A stretch of 64,000 bases of DNA from Pseudomonadales bacterium (GCA_023300545.1 JALZVT010000051.1:1-64000); one strand, 5' to 3'. Counted from the first letter of the stretch, positions 1 to 8,913 are shown. Notes: generated by a model not told the origin, from the sequence alone. Program-made: numbers and translations.

Positions 1-2
1 AG

Positions 3-89
3 ACGATGGGCGAACTGATGCAGCGTGTCGATCAGCGGCTGTATGCAGCAAAGCACGCTGGGCGAAACCTGAGTGTTGTCTCGGCCTGA
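3..89 (+). CDS. GGDEF-domain protein, C-terminal end only (partial)
   Basis: The first 28 codons in frame 3 end at TGA 87-89 and read ELMQRVDQRLYAAKHAGRN followed by a short tail. This is the typical last helix of a GGDEF (diguanylate cyclase) domain, where 'AD.ALY.AK..GRN' is conserved. The catalytic GGDEF motif and any sensor region lie upstream of the window, so activity and partner domains cannot be judged. Confidence 0.7.
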   Translation, partial: TMGELMQRVDQRLYAAKHAGRNLSVVSA

Positions 90-147
90 GCGCGCTCAAC
101 GCACGTGCACCACCTCCCGATAACCGCGTAGCATGCCTTGGGCGTAG

Positions 148-429
148 CTTAGGTCCATTGACCCGCATTGTTCGTCACCGTGGCTCGGGCCTGCGATAGA
201 GGTGGGTGCGCAGTTTGCTGTTAGCCCGGGCGCCACAGATGCACTCATCCAAGGCGCGGCCGACGCTCGCCTGCCCTACATTCCCGGCGCCGCCACGGCC
301 TCCGAGAATCTGTTTTTACTGGAACACGGTTACCGGCTGCAGAAATTTTTCCCGGCACAGTTAAGCGGCGGACTGAAAATGATCAAGGCCCTGTCTGCGC
401 CCTTGCCCGTAACTGTTTGGCTTAACTAG
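148..429 (+). pseudogene. KDPG/KHG aldolase remnant (truncated)
   Basis: The translation from the GTG at 202 reads GAQFAVSPGATDALIQGA, then IPGAATASENLFLLEHGY, then LQKFFPAQLSGG and KALSAPLP. This matches the central third of 2-keto-3-deoxy-6-phosphogluconate aldolase (Eda, Entner-Doudoroff pathway), including the Schiff-base lysine in the KFFPA motif. The family is about 205-215 residues; here only about 75 remain. The frame is open only from 148 (TAG at 145-147). After PLP the expected 'PTGG' phosphate-binding segment is replaced by VTVWLN and a stop. Both the N-terminal half and the C-terminal phosphate site are missing, so it is almost certainly a decaying fragment. No other pathway genes are nearby. 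Confidence 0.7.
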
Positions 430-508
430 TTATCTTCCGGGCAGCGGGTGGCACTATCGAGCGGCTGGAATCGCCCGGAATCTCACGAGCACCCGGGGCG
501 ATTCAGCC

Positions 509-1096
509 TCAAGTCCGCACAAAAATGAACAGTTTCTCGTAATCATGCCTATCGGCAGCTTGCAGCGCTTCGATGTATTGCGTGCGCGTCTTGCTGGGGT
601 CAGTAAGGTTTTCGCGGCCCCACGTGAAAGGCGAACTGCCCATTGAGCGCAGGAGTAGATCTGCTGCGAGGCGCGAGTGCCGCCCATTGCCATTTGGGTA
701 AGGGTGAATGAAAACCAGCTGGTGATGAAACCTTACGGCAATCTCATCGGGCTGGTAGGTGTTGTGTTCGATCCAATAAGCAGCGTTATCAATGAGCTCC
801 TTGAGCTCAGTCGGAACCTTATAGGCCTCAACGCCAATATTTTTCCCCGTCCGCCGAAACTTCCCCGCCCAGTTCCAAACCCGCCCAAACATCCTCTTGT
901 GCAGGTCGTTTAGGTATTTGGTGCTAAGCACCTCGTTATTGCGGCTCAGGGCCCAGTTTTGAGCGGCAACGATATTGGCCTGCTCAGCTTCATTCAGCTC
1001 GCTGCGTAGAATGATGTGCGATGGGATGAGGTCCTCAAGTTCTTCTTGGCTGAGAGGTGTCTGGCCATCGCCTTCTGGAAGGAGCGGCTCGCTCAT
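509..1096 (-). CDS. Fic-family protein, mobile mystery protein B type
   Basis: This is a Fic/DOC fold protein of 195 residues. The Fic signature HPYPNGNGRHSR sits at residues 131-142 (family consensus HxFx[D/E]GNGRxxR; Asn replaces the acidic residue). Fic enzymes usually transfer AMP or another nucleotide phosphate to target proteins. Together with the upstream HTH gene it matches the paired 'mobile mystery protein A/B' families (TIGR02612/TIGR02613), often found on mobile DNA. The start at 1096 is chosen because its ATG overlaps the stop of the HTH gene (ATGA) and is preceded by GGGAGG; an ATG at 1108 is possible. The segment SELNE (residues 32-36) resembles, but does not exactly match, the Fic inhibitory motif [S/T]xxxE[G/N]. 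Toxin activity is not shown by the sequence. Confidence 0.85.
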   Translation of the reverse strand: MSEPLLPEGDGQTPLSQEELEDLIPSHIILRSELNEAEQANIVAAQNWALSRNNEVLSTKYLNDLHKRMFGRVWNWAGKFRRTGKNIGVEAYKVPTELKELIDNAAYWIEHNTYQPDEIAVRFHHQLVFIHPYPNGNGRHSRLAADLLLRSMGSSPFTWGRENLTDPSKTRTQYIEALQAADRHDYEKLFIFVRT

Positions 1097-1560
1097 GTGT
1101 CCTCCCATAGCCTCGATCCACTTTGCGTAAGCAACTTTTCAGCAAGGGCACCCACCTGTTCACGCAGCGCGTCTTTATCGATTGCCTGATCTTCAAGAGT
1201 CATGGTGTGAGAAGCGGATTGTATGCGCTGCTTAGCTTTTGAAATGGCACGAGCCTCTACTCTCTCTTGGAGCGGTTCTCTGGGTACCAACGCATAAACG
1301 ACTGTGCAATCAAGGGCGTGGGCGGCGCGTTCAAGCGAATCAAGGGTAATCGAGCCACTAAGCTCTGCCTTCTCTATCGCATAGACGCGCGGCTTTGTTA
1401 CCCCTATGCGGTGAGCCAATTGCACTGCTGTCATGCCAAGAGCTTCCCGGATGGCCTTAATCCAGCCCTTTGATGGGCGCAAAAGTTCCGTTGAATCCCT
1501 GAACGGGCTCAAGCGCTTATCGAGGTGTTTGCGGGCCATGGCCCGGTCTTCCGTATGCAT
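1093..1560 (-). CDS. HTH (Xre-like) regulator, mobile mystery protein A type
   Basis: The protein is about 155 residues, or 148 if translation starts at the internal ATG at 1539, which has GGAAG upstream. A helix-turn-helix of the Xre/Cro type spans roughly residues 38-70 (IREALGMTAVQLAHRIGVTK..VYAIEKAE). The N-terminal region (LDKRLSPFRDSTELLRPSKGW) is characteristic of TIGR02612. It is the upstream member of a pair with the Fic gene, linked by a 4-bp ATGA overlap, so the two are probably translationally coupled. It likely autorepresses the pair through the palindromes at 1598-1679 and may act as the antidote partner. That role is inference from gene-pair organisation. Confidence 0.85.
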   Translation of the reverse strand: MHTEDRAMARKHLDKRLSPFRDSTELLRPSKGWIKAIREALGMTAVQLAHRIGVTKPRVYAIEKAELSGSITLDSLERAAHALDCTVVYALVPREPLQERVEARAISKAKQRIQSASHTMTLEDQAIDKDALREQVGALAEKLLTQSGSRLWEDT

Positions 1561-1589
1561 TGTCTCAGCCCTGAGATGAACCTTTCTAC

Positions 1590-1715
1590 TTTATAGATAA
1601 CTTGTAAGTTACCTTTTGTCAATATAAAGATATCTATAGGTATCCTAATTATCTTCATAGGGATATATATAGATATCTAAATTTTACTATAAAGGTAGCT
1701 ATAAGTGGCTATTTG
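1590..1715 (-). promoter_or_regulatory. AT-rich promoter with palindromes upstream of the HTH/Fic pair
   Basis: This block is far more AT-rich than its neighbours. It holds several inverted repeats: TAACTT-GT-AAGTTA at 1598-1611, AGATATCT at 1628-1635 and TAGATATCTA at 1670-1679, plus related TATCTATA/TAGCTATA elements between and after them. It lies just upstream of the HTH gene, so these are candidate operator sites for autoregulation. The rest of the 1561-1919 gap (1716-1919) contains no recognisable gene, only the leader of the acyl-CoA ligase. Confidence 0.45.
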
Positions 1716-1919
1716 GGGCCGACTTTCGCCCGCTCAACGCCCCAGGCGTCTTAGATGGTGGGCCACAGTGGTACTTGGCGAGCGTTGCTCCTGCAGCGTC
1801 GCTCTGAACGCCCTACTCTTCCAGCTCCATAGTCAGGATTGCTGAGCCACTTCAGCTGGGCTCCAAATAGCGATATAAGTGAACCCATAAACCAGACGAG
1901 CTAACCAGAGAGACTACTC

Positions 1920-3491
1920 ATGTACCCAGGCAACCACGCGACACTGCATCCAGATCGGGCGGCCTTCATTATGGCCAGCACCGGGGAAGCGGTGAGTTAT
2001 CGCGAATTTGAGGCGCGCACCAATCGATTGGCCCATCTGTTGCGAGCGAATGGCCTGCAACGGCTGGATCACTATTCCATTTTTATGGAGAACAACAATC
2101 GCTATCTCGAGTGCTGCGCAGCTGGCGAGCGCGCCGGGCTGTATTACACCTGCATTAACCACTATCTCAAAGGCGAAGAGCTCAACTACATACTCGACAA
2201 CAGCGAATCGAAAATTCTGATTGTGTCTAGCGCAAAGCTTGCAATCGCGCAGGAGGCGTTGGAAAACAGTTCTGGTGTGAGTCTGTGTCTGGTGGTGGAT
2301 TGTGAGGCATCAGAACTTCCAGCCAGTCATCGTTCTGGTTTGACCTATGCGGTTTTCTCAACTGCGACAGAGGCCTATCCGGCGGAGTCCATCGCGGATG
2401 AGTCCCTGGGTACGTCGATGCTTTATTCCTCGGGTACAACCGGGCGACCTAAAGGCATTTTGCGGCCACTGCCAGAGCAGCCGCCTTCGGAGAGTCTGGC
2501 GCTGTATCAGTTTTTGACCGGCCTTTGGCACTACCGTGAAGACATGATCTACCTATCACCCGCGCCGCTGTATCACTCTGCACCCCAGGCTGCGGTCAAT
2601 CTTACGATTCGCATGGGTGGCACCGTGGTGGTCATGGAGCGCTTTGACCCACAGGACTACCTTGCTTATGTAGAGCAGTATAAGGCCAGTCATTCCCAGC
2701 TTGTGCCTACCATGTTTACGCGCCTGTTAAAGATGCCGGAAGAGTATAGAACCCGCGCCGATGTAAGCTCGCTAGAAATTGCAATACACGCCGCGGCCCC
2801 CTGCCCTGTGAAAGTGAAAGAACAGATGATTGACTGGTGGGGGCCGATCATTCACGAGTATTACGGCGCGACAGAAGGCCTTGGATTTGCCGCGCTCAAC
2901 AGCGAGGAGTGGCTCGCCAATCGCGGCAGCGTGGGCAAGATCGTGCTGGGCGAATTGCACGTGCTGGATGAAGATGGCAACGAATGTCCCGAAGGCGAAG
3001 CTGGGGAGCTCTGGTTTAAAACAGCCACCGAGTTCAAATACTTCAACAACAAAGAGAAAACCACTGAAGCTATGTCCACCGATGGCAGCATGAGCACGGT
3101 GGGTGATGTGGGCTATGTAAAAAACGGTTTTCTGTATCTCACAGATCGTTCAACTTTCATGATTATTTCGGGCGGAGTAAATATATACCCTCAAGAAACT
3201 GAAGATTTACTGATCACCCATCCCAAGGTTGCAGACGCGGCTGTCTTTGGCGTGCCCAATGAAGATCTCGGCGAAGAAGTGAAAGCGGTAGTGCAACCAC
3301 TTGAGGGCGTCGCTCAGAGTGAGGAATTTGCTGCGGAGCTAATGGCGTTCTGTGTGGAAAATCTGTCGCGCCAGAAGTGCCCGCGATCCATAGACTTCGA
3401 TCCCGAGTTGCCTCGTTTGCCAACGGGTAAGCTCTACAAACGCCTACTCAAAGACAAATATTGGGCCGACCACCAAAGCGGTATTCTGTAG
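1920..3491 (+). CDS. AMP-dependent acyl-CoA synthetase (ANL superfamily)
   Basis: This 523-residue ligase activates a carboxylic acid as an acyl-adenylate and then a CoA thioester. The phosphate-binding loop YSSGTTGRPKG is near residue 169. The adenine-binding YYGATEG motif and the hinge region GDVGYVKNGFLYLTDR...SGGVNIYPQE follow, and the C-terminal catalytic lysine lies in LPTGKLYKR. Length is normal for the family. It is convergent with the SDR/HapK-like operon, with only 37 bp between the stops. Substrate class (medium/long-chain, aromatic or steroid side chain) cannot be read from the sequence; 'fadD-like' would be a guess. Confidence 0.88.
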   Translation: MYPGNHATLHPDRAAFIMASTGEAVSYREFEARTNRLAHLLRANGLQRLDHYSIFMENNNRYLECCAAGERAGLYYTCINHYLKGEELNYILDNSESKILIVSSAKLAIAQEALENSSGVSLCLVVDCEASELPASHRSGLTYAVFSTATEAYPAESIADESLGTSMLYSSGTTGRPKGILRPLPEQPPSESLALYQFLTGLWHYREDMIYLSPAPLYHSAPQAAVNLTIRMGGTVVVMERFDPQDYLAYVEQYKASHSQLVPTMFTRLLKMPEEYRTRADVSSLEIAIHAAAPCPVKVKEQMIDWWGPIIHEYYGATEGLGFAALNSEEWLANRGSVGKIVLGELHVLDEDGNECPEGEAGELWFKTATEFKYFNNKEKTTEAMSTDGSMSTVGDVGYVKNGFLYLTDRSTFMIISGGVNIYPQETEDLLITHPKVADAAVFGVPNEDLGEEVKAVVQPLEGVAQSEEFAAELMAFCVENLSRQKCPRSIDFDPELPRLPTGKLYKRLLKDKYWADHQSGIL

Positions 3492-3501
3492 TTTGTGCAG
3501 C

Positions 3502-3526
3502 TTCCCAGTGCCGTTTCCCAGTGCCG
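3502..3526. repeat. 12-bp direct repeat between convergent genes
   Basis: TTCCCAGTGCCG occurs at 3502-3513 and again at 3515-3526 with one intervening T. It occupies the short gap between the stops of the acyl-CoA ligase and the SDR gene. No stem-loop terminator is evident there. Confidence 0.6.
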
Positions 3527-3528
3527 GT

Positions 3529-4380
3529 TTAATGAGGCTCCTCGCCGCCCGAAACGTTCAAGCTCTCAGCCGTGATGTATTGGGCGGAGTCGCTGCACAG
3601 AAAGGCGACGGCGTTGGCAGTGTCTTCGGGTAGACCGGCTCGCCCCATCGGGATGCGCCCAGCCATGTCGGCCAGGTATTGCTCTAGTGTTTTACCCAGC
3701 TTCTTCGAGAAGTAGTCGTTCTGCCAGGCACCCAGCCCGGTGGTCACATGGTTAGGGCACACATTGTTCACCCGAATCTGGTGTTCACCAAGCTCCTGGG
3801 CCGCTGACCGCACTAGCCCGACAAGCCCATGCTTAGACGAACAATACGCTTGCGCAAACGGGAAGCCAGACTTAGCGGCCTGACTTGCCACGTTGACGAT
3901 GCTGCCGCCCTCGCCTTGCTCTATCATTTTGCGGGCTGCCGCCTGCACGCCATAGAAGGCTCCACTCAAATTAACATCAATGACCGCTGACCAATCTTCA
4001 CGGGAAACCTCAAGAATCGGTTTCATGATGTAGCCAATGCCCGCGTTGTTCACCCAGATATCCAGGCGACCAAAAGAGTCCACTGCGGCTTGTGCAAGTG
4101 CCTCTACCGCCTGAGGATCGCGCACGTCGCAGGGATGCGACACGGCCGTGCCGCCCTCTGCCTCGATCTTTGCCACAGCCAATGCCATGCCCGATTCGTC
4201 ACCAACCATTGCAGCAGGCGTATGAACATCCTGAGCGCCGGGCAAATCCGATATCACAACTCTCGCACCCGCCGCCGCCAACCGACTGGCGATGGCAAAG
4301 CCAAGGCCTTCTTGCCGACCAGAACCGGTGACAACCGCGACCTTACCTTCAAGGGAGGAGTCATCCCTTAAAGCGCTCAT
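3529..4380 (-). CDS. Short-chain dehydrogenase/reductase (SDR)
   Basis: A classical SDR of 283 residues: NAD(P)-binding start VTGSGRQEGLGFAIA, NNAG near residue 112, catalytic Ser in the VNVASQ strand and YCSSK as the YxxxK pair. The glycine motif is slightly expanded compared with TGxxxGxG. An extra stretch around residues 48-65 (VHTPAAMVGDESG) lies between beta2 and alpha3. Its ATG overlaps the stop of the upstream HapK-like gene (ATGA, 4377-4380), so the two are co-translated and probably act in one small oxidoreductive pathway. The substrate is unknown. Confidence 0.88.
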   Translation of the reverse strand: MSALRDDSSLEGKVAVVTGSGRQEGLGFAIASRLAAAGARVVISDLPGAQDVHTPAAMVGDESGMALAVAKIEAEGGTAVSHPCDVRDPQAVEALAQAAVDSFGRLDIWVNNAGIGYIMKPILEVSREDWSAVIDVNLSGAFYGVQAAARKMIEQGEGGSIVNVASQAAKSGFPFAQAYCSSKHGLVGLVRSAAQELGEHQIRVNNVCPNHVTTGLGAWQNDYFSKKLGKTLEQYLADMAGRIPMGRAGLPEDTANAVAFLCSDSAQYITAESLNVSGGEEPH

Positions 4381-4682
4381 AGCGATTGGGTCGTGATGAA
4401 CACAGGGTTATCAGCAAACGACTGAAATTCAGCAGCCACGCGCTGCATAGTTTCGCTTTCGACATCTGAACCAAACGCCGTCATATCGCCGACATCAATG
4501 ATCTCAATGTAGCCAAAAGGGGCTGAGGCCTCGGAACCCATAACGCCCGTGGTCCGGCATATTTCGAAGTGGTCGATGCTTTGCAGCGCATTCACGGTAG
4601 GCAGATCTGTGTTGCGTGCCCATTGTTCGTACTCGAGTACGTCGGTGTGGCTATGCAAATTGAATAAAACGACGATCTTCAT
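4377..4682 (-). CDS. Small REDY/HapK-like protein (dimeric alpha-beta barrel type)
   Basis: A 101-residue protein beginning MKIVVLFNL, with YEQWARNTDLPTVNAL and FADNPVFI near the end. The pattern resembles the REDY-like HapK family (PF11639), small proteins found beside oxidoreductases and named from prodigiosin clusters. Function in the family is poorly defined; a dimeric alpha-beta barrel binding a small hydrophobic ligand is plausible. It is the first gene of a two-gene unit with the SDR. Family assignment is from memory of conserved motifs and is moderate. Confidence 0.6.
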   Translation of the reverse strand: MKIVVLFNLHSHTDVLEYEQWARNTDLPTVNALQSIDHFEICRTTGVMGSEASAPFGYIEIIDVGDMTAFGSDVESETMQRVAAEFQSFADNPVFITTQSL

Positions 4683-5003
4683 AAAGGCCTCATTGGCTAC
4701 AGAGCGTTATCGAAAAATATATTGTTATACTTATAATACATTACGAAAAGATCATGACCAAGTCGATGTTGTCGATGCGTATGAAAGGCTAGAAAAGTCC
4801 GACAATCGCTGCCCGCCTGTCCTCATTGAGTGCAAAAGTAAATTTACATTGAACCTGTTGCCCGGGCCGGAATCATAAGTAAACTAAACTGCTGTTAAGG
4901 ATGTAGTTACGGGTAAGAGCTAGCAAAAACTTCGCTCTATACCGGCCGAGCAATGCCTTGCAAGCGCCTATCCGAATCCAGTTAACTTAGAAAAATCGAG
5001 GCA
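4683..5003. promoter_or_regulatory. Divergent intergenic region with AT-rich promoter-like segment
   Basis: This 321-bp gap separates the HapK-like/SDR operon (minus) from the large secreted-protein gene (plus). Around 4708-4750 it is strongly AT-rich, with TATAAT-like hexamers on both strands (for example TTATACTTATAATACATT on the plus strand). No convincing gene is seen in it. Exact promoters cannot be assigned. Confidence 0.35.
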
Positions 5004-8000
5004 ATGCGACAAAAACCATCTCGGACCAGGGCCGCAAGTGCCGCGGCACTTGCATCGACCTTATGTCTCGTCCTGTTTGCGACGCTACCCGTAACCGCTG
5101 CCGACTTTGTCGCTAAGGTGACGGGCAACTGGAGCGACGCTGCTACCTGGAACAATCAGGAGACCGGCGAGCCTGGCGTACCTGCAGCGGGCGACAGAGT
5201 GACTGCGTTGAACAATTTTAATGTCACGGTTGATGTAGGGACTTCCCTAGGCACCGGCGAAGGTAACGCACTAATTGTTAATGGGTCCGGGCGGCTGATT
5301 GTAGGTAAGGGCGCTACGCTAGTACTTAATGGCAATCTACGAATGGATGGCTTCCGCGCAGAGCTTCTACTCGAGAGCGACAGTAAACTACTTTTCAATC
5401 CTGCTGCGGGTCAGGCGTTCCAGTTAGTGCTGGCCAATCAGGAACAGCAGGTCACGTTCAATGGTCTTCCTAGAGCTCGTGCTCTGATCGGCTTAGCACC
5501 CGGAGCCCTCGGTCATTACTACTTCGGCGGCGATGCACCGCGAGATTCTCGCATCAACGGTCGCTACGGCCGTATTGAGAATGCCTACAATCCAGCCAAT
5601 GGCGTGGGCTGGCTAATGACCCTGAACGATACCCCCGGGATTTCAACCCTGATCGCGCACCACATAGAATTTGTCCGTTGTGGCAATATCAAAATAGTTG
5701 GGGAAAATGCCGGGGCTAACACGCTGGTCGATGTAGACGGCTTCACCTTCCGCGATCAGCAATTCGCCCCTGCAGGTGCCGAGCCACAACCCGCGTTCTG
5801 GTTCGCCGGCTATCGGAACCGCGGTGTCGACAATCCACCCTCGCTGGTCAAGAAATCAATTACCAATATTGTTTCTGATACGCCCATAAATATCCTCTTT
5901 GTTGCTGGATACACGCTTGATAACTACGTTCTTGACAGCCCGCTGAACGCAGCGCGCATGGGTAATGCGAGGGCCACAAATATCGGCGGAAATGCCTTAA
6001 GCCATAACAATGTATTCAGGGCCGACTACACCGGGGAAGCCATGAATCTGCTGGCTGACCAAAATACCACCAGCTACTTATACTCCGAGGTAGACAACCC
6101 TCATGGTTGGTCCACTCAGCAACTTCGTGACGACGCGCTGGTTCGAAATTTTTGGTTTGAGTCCAACTACGAAAACCCGGGCGATCCCGGCGAGGCCGTA
6201 TTGACCAACGGTCCTCAGGTTTCTGTTTTGGTCGGCTCTGCTCCAATCACAGTCACTCTGGATCATTCCGGCTCAATTGGTGATACATCCAATAGCGGAT
6301 TCCACCCGGCTTTCTTTGCGTTCAATAACTCCGAAAATCTGCACCTTACGGCAACCAACAACGTCGCCAGAGTTAACAACAATTGGCATGCGATTCAGAT
6401 TGATGAGACCGCTGTAACGAATACAGGGGCAGGCATTGCGTTAACAAATAACGTATTTTTCAGTGATGACGGCGATGCAGGCTACGGCATAGGTCGGGCA
6501 GTCCCAGGCATTGCCCAGGAACTGGATATCTTTCTAACGGTTGATAACAACCTCTATTCCAACCTGAGAAGTGACGGTGTTGATGGGAACTTCAATGTAC
6601 ACGAAGCTAGGTTCTCAGAAGCCACCCGCGTTGACCGTAACTCAAAAATCGCCAATCCAGAATTTGTCGACGCCACTCGCAATCTGCAGTCTTGGGATGC
6701 ATCCTTGAATGGGGGGAGCGGATCAGTGCGACACGCAGTTACCGAACTCAAGAAGCGCAACGACGACGAAGGCTTTAACCCCGCCTACACGGTAGAGGCG
6801 CTGGTGGAATATGTTGCACGAGGGTATACGTCGAATAATCCATTAGCCGTAACCGCGGACGGTCAGCCCATAGGACCATCGCTCTATAACAACTCGGTGT
6901 CCCCAGGTCCGGAACAGCCAGAACCTCTGCCAGAACCTACACCAGAGCCAGAGCCTCTACCAGAGCCGCAGCCAGAGCCTTTACCAGAACCAGAACCTCT
7001 GCCAGAGCCGCAGCCCCTACCTGAGCCAGAGCCTCTACCAACACCTGCACCGGCATTCATGGCGCCCACGTTCACTATTGAGCCCGTGGACACTCGAGTG
7101 CAGCTAGGGCAGATGCTGCGCTTAACCGTTGCAATCAACGGTGAACCGACTCCAACAGTACAATGGTTTCACAACGACATTGAGATCAGTGGAGAGACCA
7201 CCCCAGCTCTTGAAATATATTCCGTAAGTAGCAGCGACCTGGGTGCGTATTACGCGCTTGCAACAAATGCCTTTGGCAGTACTTTAAGTGCGACCGCTCA
7301 AGTGAGTCTTAGCCCGACACCGCGAGACGCTGAGTGTGACTCTAATCAACAGAGTTGCGGGGCAACAAAGCAGGCGGTCGTTTTTGAGATACTCACCGAC
7401 GAGCACATGTCCAACCCACTATTTGCAGGGCGTACCACGGGCTTGGTTGGAGATACCTTCTGGCAAGGTGGGGCGCAAGACCTTGATCTGATCAACCTGC
7501 CAGGAGTGCAGGGAAACAATCTTCGGCTCAACACCGTTGGTTCATCTTCTATCGCAGTGTCGGAAGAGACGCCGCGCACGCAACGGTCTTATATAACGGG
7601 TGAAACGGTATTTGTCGGCCCTATCGTGTTCGGCGTAAATACTATTCAGTCGATGGTTCGACGAGTTGAAGCGGAATCGCTTGCCAACGAGTTCAGCAAT
7701 GAAAAGAAAAACTTGCTAGGGCTTTCAACCACCGTGTTTTCCCAGGACAACAGGTTCAGCTACAACAACCACCGTACAGAGACAAGCACCCACGAGTTTA
7801 GCGCTACCACGCGCCATGGTTACTATCTCATCGCGGGGCAAGACCCTGCAGTGGTGTTTGCTAACGAGGCGCTGTTTGTTGGGGTAGATGCTTCTGTTAC
7901 TCAGCAGGGCGTTATAAATCACTTCAATAACATCGTTGCCAATATCGCTCGTAGCGATTGGCAGATGCTGACCCTGGAGTTGGTGGATTTTGTTGCGGTC

Positions 8001-8840
8001 GAAAAGCCGGGTACCAACCCACCCAGCGGCAACTATTCGGGCCAGATTGTAGGTACAACGTCTGTCTCTTTTAACCCCGATGCAGTGCCGATAGTGCGTA
8101 ATCTGGTGTCTTCGGTTCTGCCGGTCAGCCGTTCTGTGCCCGTTAGCAGTCCAGCGACTTTTTTTGCGGTTATGATCAATACCGATACGTCAACTGCGAC
8201 GGGCTGTCGGGTATCGGCCGACACCAACATTTTTGACAACTTTGCTTTCACCCGCACTGAGGCTGCGACTAACCGGGTTATTGGTGCGCAAAACACGCCA
8301 TTTAGCTTGGCATCGGGTGCGGCACAAACATTGGTGTTGTCAGTAACGCCCGGTGTGGAGCTGAACGCTAAAGATATGCCCTTAGAGTATCTGTGCGACT
8401 CCGGTGTTCCAGCAACGAGTGTCATTGGTGTTAATACGTTGTCACTATCAGCCAGTAACGAGCCAACCGCTGATGTGGTTGCCCTTACCACCGTGGTCGA
8501 CCTGACCGCACCTCAAGGGGTTACATCGTTGTTTGCAGTCGCGTCAGTTAATGTCGGCATGACGGATAGGATCCGGGTGACTCTAGACACCGGTGGTGTC
8601 CCATTGCCTGTTAATCTAGGCCTGTGCCGAACTAATTCTGCGTCAGGCGCGTGCATCGGCAATATTGCCAGCGACATAACCTTGGACTATCCAGCTCAGA
8701 CCGATGCTTCTTTTGCGGTCTTTGTTGAGCCAACAGGGCTGATTAGCAATAATCCCAATTCGCACCGTGTGTTTATCCGATTCGAAGACTCTGCAGGCAA
8801 CGTTCGAGGGGCGACGACAGCCGCTATTCGTACCGAGTGA
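5004..8840 (+). CDS. Large secreted modular protein (beta-helix/G8-like N-terminus, Pro-Glu linker, Ig-like domain)
   Basis: A 1278-residue protein with a Sec signal peptide (basic RQKPSRTR, a hydrophobic run, cleavage likely after PVTAA near residue 33). Residues 35-130 (NWSDAATWNNQ...GDRVTALNNFNVTVD, then short beta repeats GSGRLIVGKGATLVLNG) look like a G8-type or right-handed beta-helix start. Asn-rich repeats follow up to about residue 630. A proline-glutamate linker spans about 636-682. An Ig-like domain (about 685-770, VQWFHND...LGAYYALATNAFGS) comes next, then a roughly 500-residue C-terminal region I do not recognise. No sortase, PEP-CTERM or autotransporter signal was found. It is probably extracellular or surface carbohydrate-binding, which is inference. 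It is monocistronic. Confidence 0.8.
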   Translation: MRQKPSRTRAASAAALASTLCLVLFATLPVTAADFVAKVTGNWSDAATWNNQETGEPGVPAAGDRVTALNNFNVTVDVGTSLGTGEGNALIVNGSGRLIVGKGATLVLNGNLRMDGFRAELLLESDSKLLFNPAAGQAFQLVLANQEQQVTFNGLPRARALIGLAPGALGHYYFGGDAPRDSRINGRYGRIENAYNPANGVGWLMTLNDTPGISTLIAHHIEFVRCGNIKIVGENAGANTLVDVDGFTFRDQQFAPAGAEPQPAFWFAGYRNRGVDNPPSLVKKSITNIVSDTPINILFVAGYTLDNYVLDSPLNAARMGNARATNIGGNALSHNNVFRADYTGEAMNLLADQNTTSYLYSEVDNPHGWSTQQLRDDALVRNFWFESNYENPGDPGEAVLTNGPQVSVLVGSAPITVTLDHSGSIGDTSNSGFHPAFFAFNNSENLHLTATNNVARVNNNWHAIQIDETAVTNTGAGIALTNNVFFSDDGDAGYGIGRAVPGIAQELDIFLTVDNNLYSNLRSDGVDGNFNVHEARFSEATRVDRNSKIANPEFVDATRNLQSWDASLNGGSGSVRHAVTELKKRNDDEGFNPAYTVEALVEYVARGYTSNNPLAVTADGQPIGPSLYNNSVSPGPEQPEPLPEPTPEPEPLPEPQPEPLPEPEPLPEPQPLPEPEPLPTPAPAFMAPTFTIEPVDTRVQLGQMLRLTVAINGEPTPTVQWFHNDIEISGETTPALEIYSVSSSDLGAYYALATNAFGSTLSATAQVSLSPTPRDAECDSNQQSCGATKQAVVFEILTDEHMSNPLFAGRTTGLVGDTFWQGGAQDLDLINLPGVQGNNLRLNTVGSSSIAVSEETPRTQRSYITGETVFVGPIVFGVNTIQSMVRRVEAESLANEFSNEKKNLLGLSTTVFSQDNRFSYNNHRTETSTHEFSATTRHGYYLIAGQDPAVVFANEALFVGVDASVTQQGVINHFNNIVANIARSDWQMLTLELVDFVAVEKPGTNPPSGNYSGQIVGTTSVSFNPDAVPIVRNLVSSVLPVSRSVPVSSPATFFAVMINTDTSTATGCRVSADTNIFDNFAFTRTEAATNRVIGAQNTPFSLASGAAQTLVLSVTPGVELNAKDMPLEYLCDSGVPATSVIGVNTLSLSASNEPTADVVALTTVVDLTAPQGVTSLFAVASVNVGMTDRIRVTLDTGGVPLPVNLGLCRTNSASGACIGNIASDITLDYPAQTDASFAVFVEPTGLISNNPNSHRVFIRFEDSAGNVRGATTAAIRTE
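6911..7049 (+). repeat. Pro-Glu (PEPLPEP) coding repeat
   Basis: Imperfect tandem units of CCAGAGCC / CTACCAGAG type encode a PEPLPEP/PEPQPEP linker between the beta-helix part and the Ig-like domain. Repeats like this slip easily, so length probably varies between strains. Confidence 0.85.
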
Positions 8841-8913
8841 TAACGGCTACGACTGGCCGCCAGATCGCCCTCCTACGCTCCGTCAAAGGGTAAAAAAGGC
8901 AGCAGTGCCATTT

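Noticed and set aside
1590-1715. Could the repeated palindromes be a CRISPR array or IS end
   Set aside because: Units are short, unequal and irregularly spaced, with no constant spacer length and no terminal inverted repeats or target-site duplication around them.
4549-4878. Plus-strand open frame across the SDR/HapK-like promoter
   Set aside because: It overlaps the real HapK-like gene antisense, has no ribosome site and no protein pattern.
6884-7138. Open minus frame rich in Gly/Ser opposite the Pro-Glu repeat
   Set aside because: It is the antisense of the PEPLPEP-coding repeat; the composition follows from the repeat and has no gene features.
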